Shown: positions 1-6,256 of the stretch, piece by piece | Layout: every line of letters begins with the position of its first letter | Position numbering within the stretch: position 1 is the stretch's first letter | Source of the DNA: an uncultured Verrucomicrobiota bacterium | Lineage (GTDB): Bacteria > Verrucomicrobiota > Verrucomicrobiia > Methylacidiphilales > Verrucolacustridaceae | Length of the DNA stretch: 6,944 nucleotides | Reading direction: 5' to 3' | Assembly (NCBI GenBank): GCA_903905395.1 | Contig: CAIVGD010000095.1 | Coordinates: forward strand, 1 to 6,944 | Notes under the pieces: model-generated | Told to the model about the DNA's origin: nothing | The model's database searches: none | What the model saw: the letters and a program-made list of their open reading frames with translations, nothing else | Made by a program: the position numbers and the translations under genes

Positions 1-91
1 AATCATCGTGACGGGCAATCTTCGCCACTTCCCAAAACGGGTTTGCGGTTCCGTCAATGTCCTCAGCCCCGCCGAAGCCTGGCAAAGACAT
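1..91 (-). CDS. Partial unknown protein (N-terminal 30 codons, runs off left edge)
   Basis: An open frame starts at an ATG (complement of 89-91) and continues without a stop to the left edge. It begins MSLPGFGGAEDIDG and continues through NPFWEVAKIARHDD. The in-frame codons just upstream end in a TAG with no ATG, GTG or TTG between, so this ATG is the only usable start. A weak AGG lies about 10 nt upstream, and a perfect AGGAGG lies 42 nt upstream, too far to serve this start directly. The visible part has no signal peptide or membrane segment and looks soluble. It follows the vWA-like gene by 69 nt on the same strand and may be cotranscribed with it. I do not recognise the family. That it is a real gene is inferred from the clean frame and protein-like composition. 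Confidence 0.5.
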   Translation of the reverse strand, partial: MSLPGFGGAEDIDGTANPFWEVAKIARHDD

Positions 92-98
92 GGCGAGT

Positions 99-131
99 TT
101 ACCTAAGCGGTGCCCGCAGTGCTACCACCAC
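99..131 (-). other. Possible leader mini-ORF (10 codons)
   Basis: A short frame starts at GTG (complement of 129-131) or the adjacent GTG (126-128). It encodes VVVALRAPLR and ends at TAA (complement of 99-101), 7 nt before the ATG of the left-edge gene. Its only distinction is the perfect AGGAGG 2 to 5 nt ahead of the GTG codons. It could deliver ribosomes to the next start by reinitiation, or it could be chance in a G-rich stretch. There is no evidence that it is translated. Confidence 0.2.
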
Positions 132-133
132 CC

Positions 134-139
134 CCTCCT
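134..139 (-). promoter_or_regulatory. Perfect AGGAGG Shine-Dalgarno-like site
   Basis: The complement of 134-139 reads AGGAGG, the strongest match to the anti-Shine-Dalgarno sequence seen near any start in the window. It is 42 nt from the ATG at 91, so it cannot directly serve that start. It is 2 and 5 nt from two tandem GTG codons that open a ten-codon frame. The stretch that follows (GGGGGTGGTGG on the minus strand) is simply G-rich, so the match may be coincidental. Confidence 0.3.
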
Positions 140-160
140 AAGTCCAAAGAGCGGCCCTAA

Positions 161-1252
161 TCAGGGCTGAGTAAGTTTCTTTGTAATCAGTTGGGCTGAG
201 CTTTTTTTCTTAAAATCCTCCGCTTGACCAATATCTCCGTTCAGGGGGTGCAGATAAAGTTGGATTCCCTGCTTTTTCAATGACTTGGCTACGGCATCGC
301 TGGTTTCTAATTCAATTCCATCCTTAAAGTCCGCCAGCCAATAAACGGCCCCTACTTTCGCTTGTTCCAGATAATCAAAAGCCAACTTCGTGGGGCCACT
401 GGGAACGAGTCCTGTCACGAGAAAGGTGTTCGGCCTAACCCGCATCATTTCATAGAACTTGGGTGCAGTTTTTTTCATGCCCCCACGGTTAATGGCAGGA
501 GATTTCTCCACTTCCGGATTGTTAAAGGTAACCACCTTAGGCACCACCACGTTCTCTTTCGTTTTGCCGGATCGTGCCAGCTCCTCTTTCACTTTTTCCC
601 AATCTTTCATCCCACAGCCGTTGACAAAAATAACGATGGCCCCATTAAAATTCGCTTCCACTTCCTGCATGATCATTTCAAGAAAAGGAATGGTGGACTT
701 GGAAGCATCGATAATAACTCCGAGTTTCGCAGCCTTGGTTTCAACCCCAAATAGCTTTCCCGCCCCCTTCATCGCCCGCCCCGTACCTTTTACAGTGCCA
801 CAACCCGTGCCCGTCCCCGTTCCCGTACCCCCAACACACCCCGGTAGAGATGTTTTCGTATCCTTTGGAATCGCTGCAGCCCAACTCGCCCCGCCCGGTA
901 CAGTCATCATCTCCAGAGGCTGAGCCGATTCTTTCGCGGCCGGCGCTTCTTCGGGCATCATCGCGTCGGGAGGGTTCTCCTCCTGGACGACCTCTTCCAT
1001 CGGTGGCGGAGGCACTTCTGGCATTTGTTCCGTGGACTCCGTTTCTGCAATGAAGGGCATCGCCGGTGACTTGCCCATAATGACGGCCACCCCGCCGAAA
1101 CTGATCAGCAAAATGAGATGCACTGCCAGGGAGAAAAGAAGAATTATGATGATCGTTCTCTTAAAAAAGCTGGCCCAATTCTTGCCGGCCGATTTTTTTT
1201 GGACTCCCGAAGGCAGATCCCGCTTTTTCTGGATAATCGGACGAGAATTCAT
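161..1252 (-). CDS. Membrane-anchored protein with Pro-rich linker, Gly-Thr repeat and vWA-like domain
   Basis: This 363-residue protein has a basic N-terminus (residues 1-32) and one hydrophobic segment (about 33-57, KRTIIIILLFSLAVHLILL...). An acidic, proline-rich stretch follows (about 66-115, with PEVPPPPMEEVV), then a Gly-Thr repeat (about 141-152) bracketed by Cys139 and Cys151. The rest (about 172-350) resembles a von Willebrand A/Rossmann fold. It has a hydrophobic strand ending in D182-A-S184-K-S186, which fits the MIDAS pattern DxSxS but lacks the usual Gly, a strand GAIVIFVNG, and a late strand ending ADFKDG (D308, D311). The layout predicts a protein anchored in the inner membrane with its domain outside the cytoplasm, spaced off the membrane by the Pro-rich stretch, somewhat like TonB. 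Similar TM/Gly-rich/vWA proteins occur in Verrucomicrobiota; this is from memory. The ATG lies 27 nt after the DUF4230-like stop and has no clear Shine-Dalgarno site. Function is unknown; metal-dependent ligand binding is only an inference. Confidence 0.75.
   Translation of the reverse strand: MNSRPIIQKKRDLPSGVQKKSAGKNWASFFKRTIIIILLFSLAVHLILLISFGGVAVIMGKSPAMPFIAETESTEQMPEVPPPPMEEVVQEENPPDAMMPEEAPAAKESAQPLEMMTVPGGASWAAAIPKDTKTSLPGCVGGTGTGTGTGCGTVKGTGRAMKGAGKLFGVETKAAKLGVIIDASKSTIPFLEMIMQEVEANFNGAIVIFVNGCGMKDWEKVKEELARSGKTKENVVVPKVVTFNNPEVEKSPAINRGGMKKTAPKFYEMMRVRPNTFLVTGLVPSGPTKLAFDYLEQAKVGAVYWLADFKDGIELETSDAVAKSLKKQGIQLYLHPLNGDIGQAEDFKKKSSAQLITKKLTQP
804..827 (-). repeat. Degenerate hexamer repeat encoding Gly-Thr dipeptides
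   Basis: On the + strand four tandem CCCGTN hexamers (CCCGTG, CCCGTC, CCCGTT, CCCGTA) run from 804 to 827. They encode alternating Thr and Gly on the minus strand. Each unit carries a different third base in the Thr codon, so the repeat is older and selected at the protein level, not a fresh slippage tract. It forms the flexible stretch between the Pro-rich linker and the vWA-like domain. Confidence 0.7.
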
Positions 1253-1279
1253 AACGAGGAAAACGCCTGATCTTGCCCG

Positions 1280-1924
1280 TCAGGGTTTCCGATAGTCGAG
1301 TTGCAAACGGATATCCTTGGCGCGAGCCAGATCTGTCAGCCGGCTTCCAGTCATCTCCTCGGCTTCCCCCAACAGCCCACTGCGATTCGCCTGCAGTCGC
1401 GCCTCTTCCGCCAGTTTTTGTAAAGCACCCTCACGGTCTTGATCAGTCACCTTGTTCCACCATCCATCCTCATCCAGATAGGAAACAGATCCCTCGGGGC
1501 TGACTGCCAGAATTTCCGCCGGCGGCAAATGGGCCGTGGCTTCGCTTAGGCCCGGCCCCAACTCAATCCAAAAAGATTTTCCTAGGTCGAACCCCGCCTT
1601 CACTCGGTAGGCTTGAGTCAGACGAATGACCTTGTGGCTCCCCAACCACACGTGTTCCCAATCATATTCCACCTCGATCTTTTTTTCCGCGACGATCACC
1701 TCTGTCCGCGCCGAAGTCTGACCCCAAGTAACCTTCGTGCCTTCTCGGATTTCCGGACGGACGTGGAGCAAATCAACGAAAATTTCCGAAATCCCCTCCC
1801 CTACCCCACCAACCGCCCGTGACGCCAGCTTCGCAGGAAGATTCAGGCACGACCGCACCCCAATGCCGACGAGAATAAGCAACGCAAGAAAGATCGCCGC
1901 TCGGCCCCAGCCACTGCCTCTCAA
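1280..1924 (-). CDS. DUF4230-like single-pass membrane protein
   Basis: This 214-residue protein opens MRGSGWGRAA and then has one hydrophobic segment (about 10-25, IFLALLILVGIGV). The remainder should lie outside the cytoplasm. The middle follows the pattern I associate with DUF4230: a beta-rich region (about 64-110, with EVIVAEKKIEVEYDW and AYRVKAGFDLG), then a segment ending HLPPAEILAV (about 132-141). A charged, probably helical C-terminus follows (about 164-205). Cys26 follows R-S, which is not a lipobox. The start is TTG at 1922-1924. It directly follows the ilvD TAA in the same frame; the next possible starts (TTG codon 15, GTG codon 23) would destroy the membrane segment. A GAGGGG 12 nt upstream, inside ilvD, is a loose ribosome site, so translation probably depends on ribosomes finishing ilvD. 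The role of the family is not known to me. The family call rests on pattern memory. Confidence 0.65.
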   Translation of the reverse strand: MRGSGWGRAAIFLALLILVGIGVRSCLNLPAKLASRAVGGVGEGISEIFVDLLHVRPEIREGTKVTWGQTSARTEVIVAEKKIEVEYDWEHVWLGSHKVIRLTQAYRVKAGFDLGKSFWIELGPGLSEATAHLPPAEILAVSPEGSVSYLDEDGWWNKVTDQDREGALQKLAEEARLQANRSGLLGEAEEMTGSRLTDLARAKDIRLQLDYRKP

Positions 1925-3631
1925 TTAAAGTCTCAGCCCCTCGTCCGTTACCGCCCCGTGCGAAGCGTCTGAAACCAGATGAACAAATTTGGCCAAAACC
2001 CCCTTCGTGTATCGTGGTTTGGGCTTTTTCCATGCCTTCTTCCTCTTTTTCATCTCCGCCGCAGAGATCTCCAATCGAATTTGTCGTCCCTTTGCATCAA
2101 TTATCACGCGGTCCCCGTTCTTCACCAACGCCAACGGGCCTCCATCGTAGGCCTCCGGCGTGATGTGCCCCACAACAAACCCGTGGGTCCCCCCCGAAAA
2201 CCTTCCGTCTGTGATCAGCGCCACCTCCTTGCCCAACCCCCTCCCCATGATCGCGCTAGTCGGCGACAGCATCTCACGCATTCCCGGACCTCCTCTCGGC
2301 CCTTCATAGCGGATCACCACGACATCTCCCTTCACTATCTTGCCATCGAGGATCGCCCTCATCGCCTCTTCTTCCGCCCCGAAAACCCGCGCCTTCCCCT
2401 CAAACCGTTCCCCCTCCTTGCCGCTGATCTTAGCCACCGACCCCCCCGGCGCGAGGTTGCCACGCAGGATAACCAGATGCCCATTCGGCTTTATCGGATT
2501 CGAAAACGGCCGGATCACCTCTTGGCCCGCAGCATAGTCGCCCACATAGGCAAGATTCTCAGCCACTGTTTTCCCGGTGACGGTCAGACAATCCCCATGC
2601 AGGAGTCCCCTGTCCAAAAGCCGTTTCATCAACGGAACCAAGCCCCCGATGTTAACCAGATCCGCCATGACAAACCGGCCGCTGGGTTTCAGATCCGCCA
2701 AGACCGGCACCCGCTGGCCGATCCTCTGGAAATCATCGATCCCCAGCTTCACCCCTCCCGCCTGCGCGATGGCGAGAAAATGTAAAACCGAATTCGTCGA
2801 TCCCCCTAGGGCGGTGATCACGGTGATCGCGTTTTCCAGCGCCTTGCGGGTGAGAATGTCCCGGGGACGGATCCCCTTTTGCGTCAGCTGGTAGGCGGCC
2901 TCACCCGCTGCCCGTGCATCGGCCCGTTTGTTGGGGGAAATCGCCGCCATCGCCGAGCTGTTGGGCAAACTCAATCCCATCGCCTCAATCGCACAGGCCA
3001 TCGTGTTCGCCGTGTACATTCCCCCGCACGAACCCGGCCCCGGAATCGCACACCGCTCTATCTCCCCTAGTTGGGCGTCGGTAATAACTCCTTTGGTCCT
3101 TTGTCCGACCGCTTCGAACACGCTGATAATATCCAGATTCTTTTGCCCTAGACATCCGGGGAGGATGGTTCCTCCGTACACAAAAACGGAGGGACGGTTC
3201 AGACGCAACATCGCCATTACACAACCAGGCATGTTTTTATCGCACCCGCCCAGAGTCACCAGAGCGTCAAACCCCTCACATCCCGCCACCGTCTCGATCG
3301 AGTCAGCAATCACTTCCCGCGAAACCAGAGAATACTTCATCCCCTCCGTCCCCATGGAAATCCCATCCGAAATCGTGATCGTATTAAAAATTACCGCCTT
3401 GCCCCCAGCTTCATCCGCCCCCGCTGCCGCATCCCTGGCCAGCTCGTCGATATGCGAGTTGCAAGGAGTCACCTGACTCCAAGTCGAAGCAATCCCGATC
3501 TGCGGTTTTTTAAAATCCTCTTCCTTAAATCCGACCGCATGGAGCATCGCACGGCTCGGTGCCCGCTCCATCCCGTCCACAAGTGGCCCCGACCACGCCC
3601 TAGCCCCAGCCGATGGTTTTTTCAATTTCAT
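1925..3631 (-). CDS. ilvD: Dihydroxy-acid dehydratase
   Basis: IlvD dehydrates 2,3-dihydroxy-isovalerate and 2,3-dihydroxy-3-methylvalerate to the 2-keto acids that lead to valine, leucine and isoleucine. The protein is nearly colinear with the roughly 560-residue class and shorter than the 616-residue E. coli enzyme. Cluster cysteines sit in TPCNSH, GGCDKNMPG and GPGSCGGMYTANTM (residues 57, 130 and 202 from the start chosen here). CDKNMPG also carries the lysine that is carbamylated in characterised homologs. SDGISMGTEGMKYSL and the C-terminal ITDGRFSGG, with the catalytic serine, are intact. Three cysteines in this arrangement fit the [2Fe-2S] type, but cluster type is inferred. I chose the ATG at 3629-3631 (568 aa) because AGGA lies 8 nt upstream. 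An ATG at 3640 and a TTG at 3658 are in frame and would add 3 and 9 residues. It stands 162 nt after proS and directly abuts the DUF4230-like gene. Confidence 0.97.
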   Translation of the reverse strand: MKLKKPSAGARAWSGPLVDGMERAPSRAMLHAVGFKEEDFKKPQIGIASTWSQVTPCNSHIDELARDAAAGADEAGGKAVIFNTITISDGISMGTEGMKYSLVSREVIADSIETVAGCEGFDALVTLGGCDKNMPGCVMAMLRLNRPSVFVYGGTILPGCLGQKNLDIISVFEAVGQRTKGVITDAQLGEIERCAIPGPGSCGGMYTANTMACAIEAMGLSLPNSSAMAAISPNKRADARAAGEAAYQLTQKGIRPRDILTRKALENAITVITALGGSTNSVLHFLAIAQAGGVKLGIDDFQRIGQRVPVLADLKPSGRFVMADLVNIGGLVPLMKRLLDRGLLHGDCLTVTGKTVAENLAYVGDYAAGQEVIRPFSNPIKPNGHLVILRGNLAPGGSVAKISGKEGERFEGKARVFGAEEEAMRAILDGKIVKGDVVVIRYEGPRGGPGMREMLSPTSAIMGRGLGKEVALITDGRFSGGTHGFVVGHITPEAYDGGPLALVKNGDRVIIDAKGRQIRLEISAAEMKKRKKAWKKPKPRYTKGVLAKFVHLVSDASHGAVTDEGLRL

Positions 3632-3670
3632 GCTCCCCATCCTGCCACATTCTCCCAACCCCTCAAGCCT

Positions 3671-3694
3671 AGGTACGGATGCGCGTCCCTACCT
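3671..3694. repeat. Imperfect inverted repeat in the ilvD leader
   Basis: The arms AGGTACGGA (3671-3679) and TCCCTACCT (3686-3694) pair over 9 bp with one mismatch, around a 6-base loop TGCGCG. The outer bases CT (3669-3670) and AG (3696-3697) extend the symmetry if one T is bulged. Without a T-tract on either side it is not an intrinsic terminator. It could be a protein-binding operator, an RNA hairpin in the ilvD leader, or one copy of a dispersed intergenic palindrome. One window cannot tell these apart. Confidence 0.5.
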
Positions 3695-3719
3695 TAGCCC
3701 TCAATTCTCAGCTCTTCTG

Positions 3720-3746
3720 ACTTCAACTTAATCTTAAACTTCAACT
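3720..3746. repeat. Two direct copies of ACTTCAACT, 18 bp apart
   Basis: ACTTCAACT occurs at 3720-3728 and again at 3738-3746, a start-to-start spacing of 18 bp (AGTTGAAGT on the minus strand). Between them lies TAATCTTAA, itself nearly symmetric. A spacing close to two helical turns would put both copies on roughly the same DNA face, as in tandem operator half-sites. A regulatory role is inferred; the copies are short and could be chance in an AT-rich patch. Confidence 0.4.
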
Positions 3747-3749
3747 GGT

Positions 3750-3766
3750 GCGGCGTCGTCTGCCGC
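3750..3766. other. Small GC hairpin after proS
   Basis: GCGGC (3750-3754) and GCCGC (3762-3766) can form a 5-bp stem with a 7-base loop, 28 nt past the proS stop. No run of T follows it in either direction; the T-rich bases lie upstream of it on the proS transcript. It therefore fails as a canonical intrinsic terminator and is listed only as the best stem after proS. Confidence 0.25.
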
Positions 3767-3793
3767 CTCCCCAGCGTGAAAAATGAAAACGAT

Positions 3794-5500
3794 TCAAACC
3801 GCCAACTTATTCTGCACCCAAGCCCCCACCTCAGCCCGCGGAATCATCTCCATTCCGCCCGTCCTCCTACACTTCACCTCCACCCCGCCCTTCGCTACCG
3901 CCTTCGCCCCCACAGTAATTCTCCACGGAAAACCCAGCAGATCCGCATCCTTGAACTTCACACCCGGACGCTCATCCCGGTCATCCCACAAATAATCGAT
4001 CCCCGCTTTCTCCAAAGACTGGATCAATTGATCGGTCGCCTCTTTCACCGCCGTATCCGCCAGATCCAATGTCACCAGCATAACGGTGTAAGGCGAAACC
4101 GCCGCCGGCCACCGAATCCCATCCTTATCCTGATGCACCTCAATCACCGCCTGTAACGTCCGCGTCACCCCAATCCCGTAACAGCCCATCACCATCGGTT
4201 GCTGCTTCCCCTGCGGATCCAAAAACTTCGCCCCCAAAGCCTCACTATACTTCGTCCCCAAAAGAAACGCGTGCCCCACCTCGATCCCTTTACTTATTTT
4301 CAACTTTTTACCGGAAATAGAAAAATCCCCCTCCCGCACCTTCCTCACATCCACCCAGCGATCGATTTTCAAATCCCGCTCCACTTCCACCCCCTTAAAA
4401 TGAAACCCATCCTCGTTTGCCCCCGTAGTCATCCCAGCCTGTCCTTTTAAAACCATATCCGCCACCACGGTCACGTTCTTCCCCGCTAAAGTCGAAGCCA
4501 CCGCCCCCAGACTGCCGGGTTGCGCCCCCAATACTTTCACAATCTCCGCATTCCCTGCCGCTCTCCATCCTTCCCCACATACCTTTAGTAACTTCGCCTC
4601 CTGTACTTCGTCGTCCCCGCGCACCAACACCAGAGCCACCGCCTTCCCGTCCGTATAAACTAACGTCTTCACCTGATCGCACGCTGGAATTCCGAACTTC
4701 TCTCCCGCCAGATCCGCAATCTTCCTCACCTCAGGTGTGGCAAATTTTTCCATCCCGCCAGCCGTTCCCGTCCTGGGTGCCGGCCTCCCTTCCGCCGTCT
4801 CAATCGCCGCCGCGTAATCCCCCCCCTCCTCCGTAACCACCTCTCCTTCCCCGATCTCCGCCACCACACAAAACTCGTGCGAACTCGACCCCCCCATCAC
4901 CCCCGTGTCCGCCTCCACCGGAAAAGCCTCCAGCCCAATCCTTGAAAATATTTTCCGGTACGCCTCCAGCATCGCCTCATAGCTCTTCTTCGCCGCCGCC
5001 TCTTCCGCGTCAAAACTGTAGGCGTCCTTCATGATGAATTCCCGCGCCCTCATCAACCCGAACCGCGGACGAATCTCATCCCGATACTTCGTCTGAATCT
5101 GATAGAGCGTACGTGGAAGTTGCCGGTAACTCTGCACCTCGCCAGCCACCAGCGCCGTCACCACCTCTTCATGCGTCGGCCCCAAAATCCAACGCCGGTC
5201 CGCATGGTCTTTCACATGAAACAACACATCCGCCGCCGCCTTAATCCGCCCGCTCTTCTCCCACAAATCGGGCGGTTGCAACCCTGGCATGAGAATTTCC
5301 AGCCCGCCGGCCCGATCCATCTCCTCCCGCACAATCTTTTCCACCTTCCTCAAAGCCCGCAGACCCAGCGGCAGAAAAGTGTACACCCCGCTGGCCAGCT
5401 TGCGGGCCAGTCCCGCTCGCAGAAGCAAACGGTGACTCGCAATTTCCGCTTCCGCCGGAGCATCCCGTAAAGTCGTGAGGAGGGTCTGGGTCCAACGCAT
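3794..5500 (-). CDS. proS: Prolyl-tRNA synthetase, bacterial type with editing insertion
   Basis: ProS joins proline to tRNA-Pro in the cytoplasm. The 568 residues match the length and order of the bacterial (E. coli-like) class II enzyme. The N-terminus (about 1-85) carries SHRLLLRAGLARKLASGVYT, LPLGLRAL (motif 1 region) and EILMP. Motif 2 is at about 138-165 (TKYRDEIRPRFGLMRAREF, then IMKDAYSF). The insertion domain (about 220-400), which hydrolyses mischarged Ala-tRNA-Pro in characterised homologs, includes QVKTLVYTDG, whose Lys278 probably matches the editing lysine. Motif 3 is GCYGIGVTR with Arg447. The C-terminal anticodon-binding domain (about 468-566) includes DYLWDDRDERPGVKFKDADL. 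The start is ATG at 5498-5500, with only a weak ribosome site. It lies 45 nt after pabC and may share its transcript. The frame is intact, so the gene should be functional. Confidence 0.97.
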   Translation of the reverse strand: MRWTQTLLTTLRDAPAEAEIASHRLLLRAGLARKLASGVYTFLPLGLRALRKVEKIVREEMDRAGGLEILMPGLQPPDLWEKSGRIKAAADVLFHVKDHADRRWILGPTHEEVVTALVAGEVQSYRQLPRTLYQIQTKYRDEIRPRFGLMRAREFIMKDAYSFDAEEAAAKKSYEAMLEAYRKIFSRIGLEAFPVEADTGVMGGSSSHEFCVVAEIGEGEVVTEEGGDYAAAIETAEGRPAPRTGTAGGMEKFATPEVRKIADLAGEKFGIPACDQVKTLVYTDGKAVALVLVRGDDEVQEAKLLKVCGEGWRAAGNAEIVKVLGAQPGSLGAVASTLAGKNVTVVADMVLKGQAGMTTGANEDGFHFKGVEVERDLKIDRWVDVRKVREGDFSISGKKLKISKGIEVGHAFLLGTKYSEALGAKFLDPQGKQQPMVMGCYGIGVTRTLQAVIEVHQDKDGIRWPAAVSPYTVMLVTLDLADTAVKEATDQLIQSLEKAGIDYLWDDRDERPGVKFKDADLLGFPWRITVGAKAVAKGGVEVKCRRTGGMEMIPRAEVGAWVQNKLAV

Positions 5501-5545
5501 AGGATCTTCAACCTACGCCACCATCTGCTTCGCCTCAATCCCGAC

Positions 5546-6256
5546 CTACGCCGAAGCGGCGCGGAACGCTTCCGCCAACTGCGCCGACAAAATCATCCTT
5601 TTGTCCTTCTGCCCCGCCCACCTGCCCACTCCCACAATACCTACTCTCGCATTCGTGATGAAAATTTCCTCCGCCTGATCTAGCTCCTCCGCCCCCCATC
5701 TTCCCTCCTCCACTTTTTTGCCGCTCCTTTCCAACACCCACCGCCGCACCGTTCCCGCCCGGCAACCGCACTCCCGAGCCGGAGTCCTCCACACCCCGCC
5801 CTTCACCCAAAAAAGATTCCCCATCGCCGCCGAAGCCAACTCCCCTTTCTCATTCAACATCGCCACCTCCGCATCCATCCCCTCCGCCTCTCTTTTCCCC
5901 TGAATCCGGCTCAAGTAACTCAATGTTTTGTACCTCGCCTCCCAAGAACTCGACCACACCCCAACCCTAGCCAGTTTCAGAGAGTAACTCCCCGGCACTT
6001 TATCCAAGCCCGCACTCCACCACGTCCGCGTGCCCGTCTCGGTGACAAACCAACGCCACAATCCGTCTCCTTCAGGAATTTTTTCTAATTCTCCCTCCTC
6101 CACCCTCAAACCGAGCGCCTGAGCCGATTCCCGGATCGATTCCACATGCCAAGCCCGCCACGGCGCTTTTCCCCTCTCCACGCGCACGGTTTCAAAAACA
6201 CCCACGCCGTGCCGAAACCCGGCATCTGAAATCGGCACACCCGGCATCGTGCTCAA
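5546..6256 (-). CDS. pabC: Class IV aminotransferase fold enzyme, probable 4-amino-4-deoxychorismate lyase
   Basis: PabC uses pyridoxal phosphate to release pyruvate from aminodeoxychorismate, giving p-aminobenzoate for folate. The 236 residues show the class IV pattern: ISDAGFRHGVGVFETVRV (9-26), the probable PLP lysine K110 in RYKTLSYL, LNEKGELASAAMGNLFWVKGG (134-154) with E139 and N147, RAGTVRR (166-172) and IFITNARVGIVGV (198-210). Sequence alone does not separate PabC from branched-chain or D-amino acid transaminases. The call depends on direct linkage to pabB. The start is TTG at 6254-6256, overlapping the pabB stop as TTGA; an ATG three codons later (6247) is the alternative. No in-frame start exists further upstream, so the enzyme lacks about ten N-terminal residues common in the family. 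GGCGGG about 8 nt before the TTG may act as the ribosome site. Confidence 0.85.
   Translation of the reverse strand: MSTMPGVPISDAGFRHGVGVFETVRVERGKAPWRAWHVESIRESAQALGLRVEEGELEKIPEGDGLWRWFVTETGTRTWWSAGLDKVPGSYSLKLARVGVWSSSWEARYKTLSYLSRIQGKREAEGMDAEVAMLNEKGELASAAMGNLFWVKGGVWRTPARECGCRAGTVRRWVLERSGKKVEEGRWGAEELDQAEEIFITNARVGIVGVGRWAGQKDKRMILSAQLAEAFRAASA
6253..6256 (-). other. TTGA overlap of pabB stop and pabC start
   Basis: On the minus strand TTGA contains the pabC TTG start and the pabB TGA stop. This four-base overlap is the TTG version of the common ATGA junction and implies that pabC translation is coupled to pabB. If the ATG at 6247 is used instead, the genes are separated by 5 nt and coupling is still likely. 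Confidence 0.6.

Larger units (their letters stand above)
3632..3793 (-). promoter_or_regulatory. proS-ilvD intergenic region, probable ilvD leader
   Basis: This is the longest stretch without a gene. It is richer in A and T than its neighbours in its middle part (about 3700-3748). Read on the minus strand it holds, in order, a 5-bp GC hairpin, two copies of AGTTGAAGT, and an imperfect inverted repeat ending about 40 nt before the ilvD start. TAAGAT (complement of 3733-3738) is a possible -10 element, but no convincing -35 element sits at the right distance. I see no leader peptide rich in Leu, Val or Ile codons, which argues against classic ilv attenuation. The placement of a promoter here is an inference from gap length and base composition. 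Confidence 0.4.

Noticed and set aside
154..167. GCCCT-AATC-AGGGC hairpin at the end of the vWA-like gene as a terminator
   Set aside because: The stem is only 5 bp, overlaps the stop codon and has no T-tract, so it does not support an intrinsic terminator.
459..923. A 154-codon + strand frame opposite the vWA-like gene, with a Pro-Val repeat
   Set aside because: The Pro-Val repeat is the antisense reading of the Gly-Thr repeat, and the minus-strand frame is longer with coherent domains.
1979..2785. A 268-codon open frame on the + strand opposite ilvD
   Set aside because: It lies entirely antisense to a conserved, motif-complete ilvD. Its His/Arg/Pro-rich translation is typical of an antisense shadow.
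3750..3766. GC hairpin as the proS intrinsic terminator
   Set aside because: It is not followed by a run of T on the transcribed strand. It is kept only as a weak stem.
3632..3793. Amino-acid attenuation leader or T-box before ilvD
   Set aside because: There is no leader peptide rich in Leu/Val/Ile codons, no T-box-like conserved core and no terminator helix.
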